From NCBI GenBank assembly GCA_030748895.1, contig JASMLC010000012.1, forward strand, positions 1 to 48,820: a DNA stretch of 48,820 nt, given 5' to 3'. The translations under genes and the position numbers were made by a program. Positions within the stretch are counted from its first letter, which is position 1, and every line of letters begins with the position of its first letter. The notes under the pieces are model-generated. The model searched no databases and was not told where the DNA came from. It saw nothing but the letters and a program-made list of their open reading frames with translations. The stretch comes from Candidatus Poseidoniia archaeon (GTDB taxonomy: Archaea > Thermoplasmatota > Poseidoniia > MGIII > CG-Epi1). Shown here piece by piece: positions 16,964 through 25,415 of this stretch.

Positions 16964-17602
16964 ATGGCGGCTGAACTGATAATTTCGCTCGCGGCGATAG
17001 GGGCGACGCTCGGCATCATCGAGGGGGTGAAGCCGGGGCCGCTGCTGACGGTGGCAATTCGCGAAACGCTCTCGGGCGGCCTGCGGGCAGGTGCCCGGGC
17101 AGCCGCGGCGCCCATCTTCAGCGACGGCCCGCTGATTGTCGCCAGCCTGCTGGCGGCGGGCTGGATTGCGACACAGCCGGCGGTGTTGTTGCTGATTTCG
17201 GTGCTCGGGGCACTGTTTCTGGTGAAGATGGGGGGCGAGTGCTTCTCAATCGAGCCGCCCGAAGTCGAACTTTCCGGGGCGGAGGCGACCGGCTCGTTCC
17301 GGCGTGGCGTCCTGACCAACCTGCTCAACCCCAATGTCTACGTCTTCTGGTTCCTGATTGGCGGGCCGCTAATGGCTTCTGCCGCGGCGGAGGAGCCGCT
17401 GGCGCCGGTCGCCTACGCGCTGGCGTTCCTGTTGACAATAATCATGGTCAAGGTTGCCATTGCGTGGCTCTTCGACTGGTCGCGCGGCCAGCTCTCGACG
17501 CGGGGCTACCGCCTGGCGCTGGGCGGCTGCGGCATCGCGATGCTGGTGTTCGCGGCCGGCTTCGCGTACCGGGCGTTCCTGCTCTACCCGCAGGTCGCCT
17601 GA
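16964..17602 (+). CDS. LysE-family amino-acid exporter-like membrane protein
   Basis: Polytopic inner membrane protein, 212 aa, about six hydrophobic helices, matching the LysE/RhtB translocator size. The conserved N-terminal VKPGPLLTVAIRETLSGGLRAG corresponds to the family's Pro-Gly-Pro motif, and LTNLLNPNVYVFW to the family's NPK/NPN motif before a later helix. The family effluxes amino acids. The ATG at 16964 (MAAELIISLAA) is chosen because the longer frame from 16928 overlaps the P5C dehydrogenase gene and adds non-conserved residues. Location right after P5C dehydrogenase suggests it relieves amino-acid overflow (inference). Confidence 0.85.
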   Translation: MAAELIISLAAIGATLGIIEGVKPGPLLTVAIRETLSGGLRAGARAAAAPIFSDGPLIVASLLAAGWIATQPAVLLLISVLGALFLVKMGGECFSIEPPEVELSGAEATGSFRRGVLTNLLNPNVYVFWFLIGGPLMASAAAEEPLAPVAYALAFLLTIIMVKVAIAWLFDWSRGQLSTRGYRLALGGCGIAMLVFAAGFAYRAFLLYPQVA

Positions 17603-17609
17603 CGGGGAG

Positions 17610-18524
17610 TCAGTCTATTCCTTCGGGCGGCTGCGTGTTGACCAGCCTGACGCCGGCGTAGACCAGCGCGAAACTGGCGACGTGCGCCAGGCCGAATTGC
17701 TCGTCGAGCGCCGGCCAGAGGACCGCGGTGGCGATGCCGAAAATCGGGACGAGGTTGATGAAGCTCGCCGTGCGGGGGGCGCCGATAGCGGCGACGCCCA
17801 TGGCGAAGAAGGCGTAGCAGACGACGGTTGAGAGCACGCCGAGGTAAGCGAGGAACGCCCATTCGGCGGTCGTCCAGTCGTGCTGCCACGGCTGCTCGGC
17901 CAGCATCGGCGGCAGCAGCAGCAGCGTCCCGATGAGCGACGCCCAGGTCAGCGCGCCGAGCGGCGACTGCGAGCCGCCGCGCAGCAGGTAACCGCGCAGC
18001 GTGACGGTGTAGATGCTGTAGGCGGCTGCGCCGAAGAGAATCAGGCCGTTGCCGTAGAGCCGCTGCTCGAAGGGAATATGCTCGTTGGGCGACGCGAGAA
18101 AAATCAGCGCCACGCCCGCAAAGCCGCTCGCCAGCCCGATGCTCGCGTTGCGCGTCAGGCGGTAGCCGAGCAAGGGCACGGAGAGCAGCGCGACCATCAC
18201 CGGGTTGAGCGCAATCACCAGCGACGCGTCGGAAGCGACGGTCTCGCGCATGCCGAAGATGAAGCCGACCTGATAGAGCACGACTGACGTAATACCCATC
18301 AGCGCCAGCGCGCGCCATTCGCTGCGCGGCGGGAGCCGCACGCCTTCCGCGAAGTGGAGCCACGCGAAGAGCAGCGGAACCGCGAAGCAGTAGCGCAGCG
18401 CCATCGCCGACCACGGCGGCGCAGCCAGCGCCAGCGCGCGGCCGACCGGCCACGCCGCACCCCATGTGACGGCGACAATTAGCAGCATCGTGTAGGTCGT
18501 CCAGACCGGCCGCTGCTGCTCCAT
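17610..18524 (-). CDS. EamA/DMT-superfamily transporter
   Basis: Second drug/metabolite transporter of the window, 304 aa with ten hydrophobic segments in two EamA halves. The N terminus MEQQRPVWTTYTMLLIVAVT leads into helix 1 with the characteristic TWGAAWPVGRAL, and YQVGFIFGMRETVASDASLV is the conserved region closing the first repeat. A TTAAT element at 18546-18550 lies about 24 bp upstream, supporting the ATG as a leaderless start. Convergent with the LysE gene, with only 7 bp between the stops. Substrate unknown. It is only distantly similar to the transporter at 13302. Confidence 0.88.
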   Translation of the reverse strand: MEQQRPVWTTYTMLLIVAVTWGAAWPVGRALALAAPPWSAMALRYCFAVPLLFAWLHFAEGVRLPPRSEWRALALMGITSVVLYQVGFIFGMRETVASDASLVIALNPVMVALLSVPLLGYRLTRNASIGLASGFAGVALIFLASPNEHIPFEQRLYGNGLILFGAAAYSIYTVTLRGYLLRGGSQSPLGALTWASLIGTLLLLPPMLAEQPWQHDWTTAEWAFLAYLGVLSTVVCYAFFAMGVAAIGAPRTASFINLVPIFGIATAVLWPALDEQFGLAHVASFALVYAGVRLVNTQPPEGID

Positions 18525-18545
18525 GCCGCGCCAGCCTGCCGGGGG

Positions 18546-18550
18546 ATTAA
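18546..18550 (-). promoter_or_regulatory. TATA-like box of the EamA gene
   Basis: On the minus strand GGTTAATCC, about 24 bp upstream of the ATG at 18524 in a GC-rich spacer. Confidence 0.45.
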
Positions 18551-18596
18551 CCGCTGCCGCCCGATGGGAGCGTCAGGGAGCTTCAGTCCCCACCGC

Positions 18597-19241
18597 TCAC
18601 TGCTTGCGCTTTTCCCAGTCGGCGAGGAATTTCGCGAGCCCGATGTCGGTCAGCGGATGCTTCACCAGCTGGTTAAAGACGCTGAAGGGGATGGTCGCGA
18701 CGTCCGCGCCGGCAAGGGCGGACTCGAGCACATGCACCGGGTTGCGAATCGAGGCGGCCAGGATTTGCGTCCGGAAGCCGTAGTTGTCGAAAATCAGCCG
18801 CATGTCCCGAATCAGGTCCATCCCCACTTCGGAGATGTCGTCGAGCCGCCCGATGAAGGGCGAGACGTAGCTCGCTCCCGCCTTCGCTGCCAGCAGCGCC
18901 TGGTTGGCCGAGAAGCAGAGCGTGACGTTGGTGCGTGTGCCCTTCCCTTCGAGGGTCTTGCACGCCTTGAGCCCGTCGGGCGTCAGCGGCAGCTTGATGA
19001 CCGCGTTCTCGCCCCAGCTCGCCAGCTCCGCCGCTTCGGCCAGCATTCCGGCCGTGTCGAGCGCGGTGACTTCAAGCGAGACAGGGCCGTCCACCAGCTC
19101 AAGGATTTCGCGCGCGACTTCCTCGAAGTCGCACCCGCTCTTCGCTACGAGCGAGGGATTGGTCGTGACGCCGTCGAGGATGCCCAGCGCCTGCGCTTCG
19201 CGGATTTCCGCCACGTCGGCGGTGTCGATGAAGAACTGCAT
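18597..19241 (-). CDS. tal: Transaldolase, small (TalC/FSA-like) type
   Basis: Class I aldolase of the transaldolase family, 214 aa, the length of the short archaeal/TalC and fructose-6-phosphate aldolase subgroup. Visible: [11 protein letters not shown] at the start, [14 protein letters not shown], the Schiff-base lysine Lys83 in [33 protein letters not shown], and ILAASIRNP near the C terminus. It exchanges C3 units between sugar phosphates in the non-oxidative pentose phosphate route; F6P aldolase activity cannot be excluded from sequence. A TTTAAT box lies about 24 bp upstream of the ATG. Not obviously functionally tied to the Liv genes that follow on the same strand 62 bp upstream of it. 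Confidence 0.92.
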   Translation of the reverse strand: MQFFIDTADVAEIREAQALGILDGVTTNPSLVAKSGCDFEEVAREILELVDGPVSLEVTALDTAGMLAEAAELASWGENAVIKLPLTPDGLKACKTLEGKGTRTNVTLCFSANQALLAAKAGASYVSPFIGRLDDISEVGMDLIRDMRLIFDNYGFRTQILAASIRNPVHVLESALAGADVATIPFSVFNQLVKHPLTDIGLAKFLADWEKRKQ

Positions 19242-19261
19242 GCGGCCCGCAGCAGGGGCGG

Positions 19262-19267
19262 ATTAAA
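19262..19267 (-). promoter_or_regulatory. TATA-like box of the transaldolase gene
   Basis: Minus-strand CCTTTAATCC about 24 bp before the ATG at 19241, the usual spacing for leaderless starts in this window. Confidence 0.5.
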
Positions 19268-19303
19268 GGCAGGTTGGTCGAAACCGGGCGTCGCAGAAAC
19301 GGA

Positions 19304-20023
19304 TCAGTCGTGCAGGGTGCCGAGGAAGTATTCGTTTATATGTGGGTCGTCGAGAATCTCGGAGGCTAGTGCGGTGTGGACTACTTCGCCATTGGCAAGG
19401 ATGTAGCCGCGGTCGGAGCGCGCCAGCGAGAGCCGCGCGTTCTGCTCCACGATGAGGATGGTGATGCCCTTCTCACGTAGCGAGTCGATACGCTCGATAA
19501 TCTGTTCCTGGTAGAGCGGGCTGAGCGCCGCGGTGGGCTCGTCCAGCAGCAGGAAGGTTGGGTTCGAAATTAGGGCTCGTGAGATGGCGAGCATCTGGCG
19601 CTCGCCGCCGGACAGTGATGCCGCTAGGTCATGCACCCTGTTGCGCAGGTCGGGGAACATCTCCAGCGCGCGCGAGATGCGCTCTTCCAGCAGGCTCGGC
19701 GGCAGCCGCACGCCGCCCATCTCGAGGTTTTCACGCACGTTCAGCCCGGGAAAGACGTTGTCGACCTGCGGCACGTAGGCGATGCCGCGCTGCACCAGCT
19801 GGTCGGTGCGCCAGCCGGCGATGCTCTCGCCGCGGTGCTGGACCGTGCCGCGGTAGTGCGTCGCGATGCCGAAGATTACCTTGATGAAAGTGGACTTGCC
19901 GCAGCCGTTGGGGCCGATGATGGTGACAAACTCGCCTTTGTCAACGTGGAGCGAGATGTCCTTCAGGATTTGCACCGAGCCGTAGCCGCCGTCGAGCCCC
20001 GCGACGTCGAGCACCCGGCTCAT
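19304..20023 (-). CDS. livF: Branched-chain amino acid-type ABC transporter ATP-binding protein LivF
   Basis: Cytosolic ATPase of a high-affinity amino-acid-type importer, 239 aa. Walker A GPNGCGKSTF, ABC signature LSGGERQMLAISRAL, Walker B LLLDEPTAALSP and the late H-loop replaced by LIVEQNARLSL, the LivF signature in which the switch residue sits in EQN. It overlaps livG by four bases and is the last gene of the transport operon. Assignment to LivF rather than LivG comes from length and the EQN motif. Confidence 0.93.
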   Translation of the reverse strand: MSRVLDVAGLDGGYGSVQILKDISLHVDKGEFVTIIGPNGCGKSTFIKVIFGIATHYRGTVQHRGESIAGWRTDQLVQRGIAYVPQVDNVFPGLNVRENLEMGGVRLPPSLLEERISRALEMFPDLRNRVHDLAASLSGGERQMLAISRALISNPTFLLLDEPTAALSPLYQEQIIERIDSLREKGITILIVEQNARLSLARSDRGYILANGEVVHTALASEILDDPHINEYFLGTLHD

Positions 20024-20799
20024 CCAGCGCCTCCGGCGCGGCCGCCGAGGTAGGCCTCGATTACCTCGGAGCTCGCCTTGACCTCGTTGGGGGTGCCCTC
20101 CATCAGCACCCGGCCGCGGTCCATCACCACGATACGGTCAACTCCCTGCCGCAGGATGAAGTCCATGTTATGCTCGATGATTACCACCGAGATGCCGGTC
20201 TCGTTGACGATGCGGTGCAGGTCGTTGAAAATCTTGTCGGCCAGCGGCCCCGCGACGCCTGCGACCGGCTCGTCGAGCAACAGCAGCTGCGGTTCGCCCA
20301 TCAGCGCGCGCCCGATATCGACCAGCTTCGACTGCCCGCCCGAGAGCTCGCTGGTCAGGTTGTGCGCCATGTGCCGTATCTGCAGCTGGTCCAGCACCTC
20401 GTAGGCGCGCCGCACTCGAGCCCGCTCCTCCTCCCGGCGCCAGGGTGTCAGCAGCGCCCGCAGCGGGTCGAGCCCGAACTGGTTTCGCGGCGGAATCAAC
20501 AGGTTCTCGATGGCAGTCATCTCGCGCCAGAGCCGCGTGTGCTGGAAGGTGCGCGTCAGCCCCAGCTGCTGAATCTGGTCGGGGCGCAAGCGTCCCGCCG
20601 GCTGGCCGAATATCTCGACGTCGCCGCCCGTGGCGTCCAGCAACCCGGAAATGCAGTTGAACGTCGTCGTCTTGCCGCAGCCGTTCGGGCCAATCAGGCC
20701 GACGAACTCGCCGGCGCCCACCTCGAGCGAGAAATCATCGACCGCACGCAGCCCGCCGAACTCCTTCGAGAGGTTGCTAACGCGCAGGACCGTACTCAT
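20020..20799 (-). CDS. livG: Branched-chain amino acid-type ABC transporter ATP-binding protein LivG
   Basis: Second ATPase of the importer, 259 aa. Walker A GPNGCGKTTTFNCISG, the LivG-specific GLTRTFQHTRLWREMTAIEN block, signature LSGGQSKLVDIGRAL, Walker B LLLLDEPVAGV, and switch His in VVIIEHNMDFI. The C terminus holds the LivG/BCA_ABC_TP_C tail ending EVIEAYLGG. ATG overlaps the permease stop by four bases. LivF and LivG form the heterodimer under the fused permease. Confidence 0.93.
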   Translation of the reverse strand: MSTVLRVSNLSKEFGGLRAVDDFSLEVGAGEFVGLIGPNGCGKTTTFNCISGLLDATGGDVEIFGQPAGRLRPDQIQQLGLTRTFQHTRLWREMTAIENLLIPPRNQFGLDPLRALLTPWRREEERARVRRAYEVLDQLQIRHMAHNLTSELSGGQSKLVDIGRALMGEPQLLLLDEPVAGVAGPLADKIFNDLHRIVNETGISVVIIEHNMDFILRQGVDRIVVMDRGRVLMEGTPNEVKASSEVIEAYLGGRAGGAG

Positions 20800-23700
20800 T
20801 CCGCCTCGCCTCCCGGTTCCGTGCCGCTGCTGGTTGCTCCAGCAGGCTCACCCGCAAGGCCACCAGCCGGGTCTTCCGGCCGGCTCGGGACCTCCGGTAG
20901 CAGCCCCTTGGCCGAGAACTGGAGCGAGACCACAATGACCAGCCCCACCAGCGCCAGCTTGATGTAGGCGAAGCCGGCCGCGCCGAGCGCGACCGAATCA
21001 CCGAAGACCTCGCTAATCGCCAAGTCGCTAGTGAATATGCCCATAACGTCGGTTATCCACCACGCAAAGCCCCCCTCCATCCACATTGCCTCGTCGTGGA
21101 AAGCGGCCGAAGTGTCGCCCTGCGCGGCAACCATGGCGTTGAAGAGCAGGTCCACCAGCACGATGATGAAGGCACCAATAATCATCCCGCGATTATTGGC
21201 GCGGCCGCCGACGATAAACGCCGCCCAGACCAGGAAGGTGGACTTGACGGGGCTGATGAACTCGGGGAACACGGCGCCGTTCAGCCAGACCCACAACCCC
21301 CCTGCCAAGCCGGCGATGCCGGCGCCCAGCGCCAGCGAGTAGGCCTTGTTGCGCAGGACATCGTGGCCGTGGTGCTTGGCGACCTCCTCGTCCTCGCGGA
21401 TGGCGCGCAGCACGCGCCCCCACGGTGCGTTGAGCATCGTCTCGAGCAGCAACCACACCAACAACAGCGCCGCCAGCGCCAGCGCCGCCAGCAGCAGGTG
21501 GTAGGCGGCCGGTTCCCCCAGTCCCAGCCAACCGCCGACCGTCGCGCTCGCGCCGCCATCCCACCAGCCCTCGAGCGGCAGGTCGTAGTTAGAGATGCCG
21601 ACCGCCGAAGTGGGGGTCCCGGCGGCGAGCATCGGCTCGGCCAGCAGCGAGACCCGCAGCACCTCCCCCAACGAGATGGTGACAATCGCGAAATAGTCCA
21701 TCCGTAACCGCGCGGTGGGATACGCCAGCAGGTAGCCCGCAGCGGCTGCGAGCAGGATGCCGAACAGCAGCGCCGCGAAGGGAGACCAGCCGTGGCCGCC
21801 CGGACGGTCATCCGGAACAGAAAGCAGCGCGACCGAAATCCCACCCAGCCCGACGAAGAAAATCACTCCGAAATTGGTCATTCCCGTAATTCCGGTGTGC
21901 AGGTTGAGCGAGAACGCCATCAGCCCGAAAATCGAGACCAGCACGACCAGTCGCGCCACCTGCATCGACTTGGAGAAGGTGGTGACGCTCGGCAGCGACC
22001 AGCCAATCCAGAGCAGCAGCAGCAGCATGATGGCGAACGCGACCCACGACCCCCGCTCACTTTCACGTCCGTAAGGCGCGAACTCCCGCCAGAACCGCCC
22101 CGGCGCAGCGACCGCGTCGTACACCCCGTCCGGAATCGAGCCGGCTGCGCTGGCGCGCGCGCCTGCCAGCAGGCCGGTCATGCGCACCGCAAGCGCCCCC
22201 GCACGGCGATATACCGCCGAGAGCGACCGGTCGAGCGCGGCCAACGCCCCCTGCCGGACAGCGTGCAGCCCGTCGAACAGCCCGGCTGGAACCAGCGACA
22301 GCTGCCGCCCGGAGGTCGCCTCGCCCCTGAGCGGCCACCACGTCGCCAGCCCCAGCAGGCTCACGCCGCCCAGCAGCAACAGCCAGAGCACCGGCCGCGG
22401 ATAGCTCCGGTCGGGGTAGAGCGCCGAGAGCGCCAGCAGCAGCATAATCGCGCTGCACGCCACGAAGGTGAACTGCATCGGGCCCATGCCACTCGCCTGC
22501 TCGCCCCGCTCGGCGCGTCGGCGATGGCGCTCGATAGTCCATTTTTCCAGAGCGTCTCCAAGGCCTTGCGGCATCACCATCAGCACGCCAATCAAGAAAA
22601 TGTAGGGCACGATTTCGCCGAACGCCGAGAAGGAGGCGCGGTCGAGCGGGTTGCCGATGCCGACCAGCACCGGCTCCGACGAGGCGCGGACGAAGCCTAT
22701 GATAATCGCGGCAATCATCGCCCCGCGCACCGAGCCCATCGTCCCGAGCACGACCACCGCGAAGGAGGGGAGCAGAATACTGAGCCCCACCTCGGGGTTG
22801 ACGCGCGTCACCATCGCAAACAGCACGCCGCCCAGCCCCGAGATGCCGGCCGAAAGGAACGCGCTGGTGGCATGGATGCGCTCGACGTGAATTCCCGATG
22901 AGGCTGCCAGGTCGGGGTTGTCGGCCACCGCGCGCATCTGCCGCCCCAGCCGGGTGCGGTTCAGCAGCAGCAGCAGCAGCAGCACCGCGCTGAAGACGCC
23001 GATAATCAGCAGCGCCTTGCTGTAGACCAGCGCGTAGAGGTAGGGATCCCCGTTAGTCTTGACGGTTACCCACTCATAGAACGGGATTTGGTCGCGCAGC
23101 CCAAAGTGGAACTTGAGCAGCGCCGTGTCGAACTGGAACGATGACGTTACCAGCCGCCAGTCGCGGTCCGGCACGAAGAGCCGCATCTTGGCTCCGTAGC
23201 GCAGGTAGAGCAGCGCGCGCAGGACCATCGAGACGCCCAGCGACGCAATCATCATCACCTGCGGAATTGCGTGCTTACTCCGGAAGCGACGGTAGACCAG
23301 CCGATCTATCAGCACCCCCAGCAACCCCGTCAGGAAGAAAGCGGCGACACAGGCCCAGATAAGCAATTCCCAGGCCAGCTCCCCGTCCTTGACCGCGTCA
23401 ACGCCCGCTTCGAAGGGGACGCTCCACATCAGCGTAATCGCGACGAACGCACCGAAGAGCATCATCTCCGCCTGCGCGAAGTTGCCGAACCGCTGCACCT
23501 TGTAGGTCAGCGTGAGCCCGGCCGCAATCGAAAGGTAAGCGGCTGCCCAGTAGAGGCCGGTGAAACTGAACGAGGTCAGGTTGAATATGACATTGGCCGT
23601 GTCGTCACGGCCCCTGAACAGCAGCTCAAAACAGGCGCCGAGAACCAGCAGGATAATGAGTGGGATTGCTGTGATTACGGCAGTGCGGTAATTCCCGGTC

Positions 23701-23915
23701 AGCCGCTCGACCACAGCGTGCAGCAGCAGCAGCCCGCCGATAATGAACTCGACCGACTGCGAGAGCCAGAGCAGGTCGCCGCCAATCCCGAGGTCGAGCA
23801 GGCTACTGCCGTAGAGCAAGCCGATGCCGCCATCCAGTAGCATCAGCGTCGCAAGCACTCCGCGGCGCGTAGCCGCTGGCAGTGCCTGCCACTTCTGCCA
23901 CTGTTCCTCCAGCAT
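20796..23915 (-). CDS. Fused LivH-LivM permease of a branched-chain amino acid-type ABC importer
   Basis: One polypeptide of about 1039 aa holding both membrane subunits normally encoded as livH and livM. The N-terminal ~130 residues form extra hydrophobic segments with no counterpart in LivH. The LivH part starts around AAGLTLTYKVQRFGNFAQAE. A charged linker (residues ~460-650) follows, with several hydrophobic segments. The LivM part begins near SLNLHTGITGMTNFGVIFFV and includes the EAA-like YFAIVTISLGEVLRV and GRVLRAIREDEEVA motifs. Start: the ATG at 23915 is used. A TTG at 23954 has a TATA-like TTATA about 26 bp upstream and would add 13 residues, so the start is not settled. Substrate is probably hydrophobic amino acids. 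Confidence 0.85.
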   Translation of the reverse strand: MLEEQWQKWQALPAATRRGVLATLMLLDGGIGLLYGSSLLDLGIGGDLLWLSQSVEFIIGGLLLLHAVVERLTGNYRTAVITAIPLIILLVLGACFELLFRGRDDTANVIFNLTSFSFTGLYWAAAYLSIAAGLTLTYKVQRFGNFAQAEMMLFGAFVAITLMWSVPFEAGVDAVKDGELAWELLIWACVAAFFLTGLLGVLIDRLVYRRFRSKHAIPQVMMIASLGVSMVLRALLYLRYGAKMRLFVPDRDWRLVTSSFQFDTALLKFHFGLRDQIPFYEWVTVKTNGDPYLYALVYSKALLIIGVFSAVLLLLLLLNRTRLGRQMRAVADNPDLAASSGIHVERIHATSAFLSAGISGLGGVLFAMVTRVNPEVGLSILLPSFAVVVLGTMGSVRGAMIAAIIIGFVRASSEPVLVGIGNPLDRASFSAFGEIVPYIFLIGVLMVMPQGLGDALEKWTIERHRRRAERGEQASGMGPMQFTFVACSAIMLLLALSALYPDRSYPRPVLWLLLLGGVSLLGLATWWPLRGEATSGRQLSLVPAGLFDGLHAVRQGALAALDRSLSAVYRRAGALAVRMTGLLAGARASAAGSIPDGVYDAVAAPGRFWREFAPYGRESERGSWVAFAIMLLLLLWIGWSLPSVTTFSKSMQVARLVVLVSIFGLMAFSLNLHTGITGMTNFGVIFFVGLGGISVALLSVPDDRPGGHGWSPFAALLFGILLAAAAGYLLAYPTARLRMDYFAIVTISLGEVLRVSLLAEPMLAAGTPTSAVGISNYDLPLEGWWDGGASATVGGWLGLGEPAAYHLLLAALALAALLLVWLLLETMLNAPWGRVLRAIREDEEVAKHHGHDVLRNKAYSLALGAGIAGLAGGLWVWLNGAVFPEFISPVKSTFLVWAAFIVGGRANNRGMIIGAFIIVLVDLLFNAMVAAQGDTSAAFHDEAMWMEGGFAWWITDVMGIFTSDLAISEVFGDSVALGAAGFAYIKLALVGLVIVVSLQFSAKGLLPEVPSRPEDPAGGLAGEPAGATSSGTEPGGEAE

Positions 23916-23963
23916 CGAGTGCAAGTGTTGACCGTTAACCCCAACAGGGCCCAAGCTGGGAGT

Positions 23964-23994
23964 GCAGGGGGCTGCCTATAACCAGCAGCCCTGC
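23964..23994. other. Inverted repeat between LivK-like and permease genes
   Basis: Arms GCAGGG(GG)CTGC and GCAGCCCTGC around CTATAACCA: ten pairs with a two-base bulge. It lies upstream of the permease start and its loop contains the TATA-like TTATA (minus strand). It could be a processing or attenuation hairpin in the LivK-permease transcript, or an operator at a permease promoter. Confidence 0.45.
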
Positions 23995-24000
23995 GGACCG

Positions 24001-24022
24001 TGAGGCGGCTGCGCCGCCCTCA
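24001..24022 (-). terminator. GC-rich hairpin just after the LivK-like gene
   Basis: TGAGGCGGC-TGC-GCCGCCCTCA forms a stem of nine pairs with one bulged base, 22 bp beyond the LivK-like stop. There is no T tract, so it is more likely an mRNA 3'-end stabiliser or partial attenuator than a classical terminator. Such an element would let the binding protein be made in excess over the permease. Confidence 0.4.
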
Positions 24023-24044
24023 GCCCTTGTCAGTGTTTGCCGGT

Positions 24045-25229
24045 CTAGCCCTGAAGGCCGTCAGCCAGATTCCAGGTTTGGTCGCAGCTGAATGATACTG
24101 CGCTTCCGTCGTAGGAGAAAGCACAGACAAGGTAGCCACTGCCGACCACATCACCGCTTGACATGAACGTGTGTGTTCCGCTCGCGCCTGCGTAGTTAGT
24201 CCCAACCGTTGCAAGGTCATCGCGCAGGTCGCTATTGTTGTCGGCCATAGCCGCCAGACCAATGATCATTACTGCGTCGTAGGTCTCGGCAGTGTAGATA
24301 CCACTGGGGTCACCACCAGCTGCTGCATAGGCTGCCTCGAAGGCTGTCTTCTCAGCTGAGTCACCGCCGGGTGAAGGCTTGGTCGCCATGATACCGGCAA
24401 CCGCGCTCGAGTCACTGAACTCGTCTACGAACGGAAGGTCAGCAATACCGTCAGCGCCCAGAATCGGGACATCGACGCCTTGTGCCGACATTTCCTCAAC
24501 GATACCAGCGCCATCGGTGGCGTAAGTTACCATCACTACTGAACCGCAGCTGCCCGCCTGTTCGACGATTGTGCTGAAGTCAGTCACGTCCGCGTCGTAG
24601 CCGACCTTGACACAGAAAGATTCATTGTCACCGAGCCAGCTGCCCTCAAAGGCGTCCGCCAGGCCCGCGCCGTAGTCGTTGGTCATGTAGATCAACGCTA
24701 CATTGCTGAAGCTCTCAGCTGCAGCTACCGCTGCCATCGCCTGACCCTGCTGGGCGTCGCTCGGGACTACCCGGAACAGGTATCCGTCATCAGCGTGGGC
24801 GGTGATGGCGGGGGAAGTCGAGGCGTAGGAAACCATCGGGGTCGAGGCCGCCTTAGCTACCTCGATTGCGCCAAGGGTCGCGCCGGAGCACGCTGCGCCA
24901 GCAATGCCGGCAACGCCTGCGTCAACCAGCGTCTGTGCAGCTGAAGCGGCAGTCGTGCCGTCACAGCCTGAGTCGCCCACTACAAGTTCGAACTCGTAGT
25001 CGTCGTTCGCGGCATTCAACTCTGCAATCGCGACATTAGCCGCATCCGAGAAGCCGGGCGCGTAGACCGCTATGGGTCCGGTTATGGGAGACAGGAGACC
25101 GATTTTCACCGTGGTGGTTGTCGGTTCCGGCTCGGGCTCCGGCTCTTCGTCATCGCCAAGGCAGCCGACGAATGCGCTAAGGACCAAGAGCATGCTCAAG
25201 GCCATTATCTGTGCTTTGGAAGTTCTCAT
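24045..25229 (-). CDS. LivK-like substrate-binding lipoprotein of the ABC importer
   Basis: Type I periplasmic-binding fold protein, 394 aa. It has a signal segment with lipobox VGC (Cys23), then an acidic Asp/Glu/Pro stretch and four Thr, a likely glycosylated spacer seen in archaeal lipoproteins. The ligand fold follows: VKIGLLSPITGPIAVYAPGF, VVGDSGCDGTTAASAAQTLV, SYASTSPAITAHADDGYLFR with the family's Ser/Thr ligand contacts, and ETYDAVMIIGLAAMA. It captures amino acids outside the membrane and hands them to the LivHM fusion. Its TATA-like box (TTAATAA) lies about 38 bp upstream, so unlike many neighbours it has a short leader of ~10 nt. Exact ligand not determinable. Confidence 0.92.
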   Translation of the reverse strand: MRTSKAQIMALSMLLVLSAFVGCLGDDEEPEPEPEPTTTTVKIGLLSPITGPIAVYAPGFSDAANVAIAELNAANDDYEFELVVGDSGCDGTTAASAAQTLVDAGVAGIAGAACSGATLGAIEVAKAASTPMVSYASTSPAITAHADDGYLFRVVPSDAQQGQAMAAVAAAESFSNVALIYMTNDYGAGLADAFEGSWLGDNESFCVKVGYDADVTDFSTIVEQAGSCGSVVMVTYATDGAGIVEEMSAQGVDVPILGADGIADLPFVDEFSDSSAVAGIMATKPSPGGDSAEKTAFEAAYAAAGGDPSGIYTAETYDAVMIIGLAAMADNNSDLRDDLATVGTNYAGASGTHTFMSSGDVVGSGYLVCAFSYDGSAVSFSCDQTWNLADGLQG

Positions 25230-25263
25230 ATGGAATTCACCGTCGCGGCCACGCAGAAGGCGG

Positions 25264-25271
25264 TTAATAAG
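25264..25271 (-). promoter_or_regulatory. Promoter TATA-like box of the LivK operon
   Basis: Minus strand CCTTATTAACC, about 38 bp upstream of the ATG at 25229; predicted transcription start near 25240. Confidence 0.5.
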
Positions 25272-25283
25272 GACAGAGGTATT

Positions 25284-25293
25284 GTACGCGTAC
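25284..25293. promoter_or_regulatory. Palindrome GTACGCGTAC upstream of the LivK promoter
   Basis: A perfect ten-base palindrome within TTGTACGCGTACGA, about 15-20 bp upstream of the TATA-like box. The position fits an activator or repressor site for the transport operon. No second copy was noticed in the window. Confidence 0.35.
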
Positions 25294-25415
25294 GATAGAA
25301 AACCATCCTGCCATCACACTCCTCCCCGGCCATAGTCACACGTGCCTGTACGTATGGATGGCGACCGGCTGCCCATCACCCATAAATCCGGCGCTGGACT
25401 CGGCGGCGCAGAAAC

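Noticed and set aside
17584-18465. 293-aa minus-strand frame overlapping the EamA gene
   Set aside because: It is a second frame on the same strand as the transporter, with Arg/Ala-rich low-complexity translation typical of GC-rich shadows.
21792-22901. 369-aa plus-strand frame opposite the LivHM permease
   Set aside because: Translation is rich in Arg, Gln and His without hydrophobic core or motifs; an antisense shadow in GC-rich DNA.
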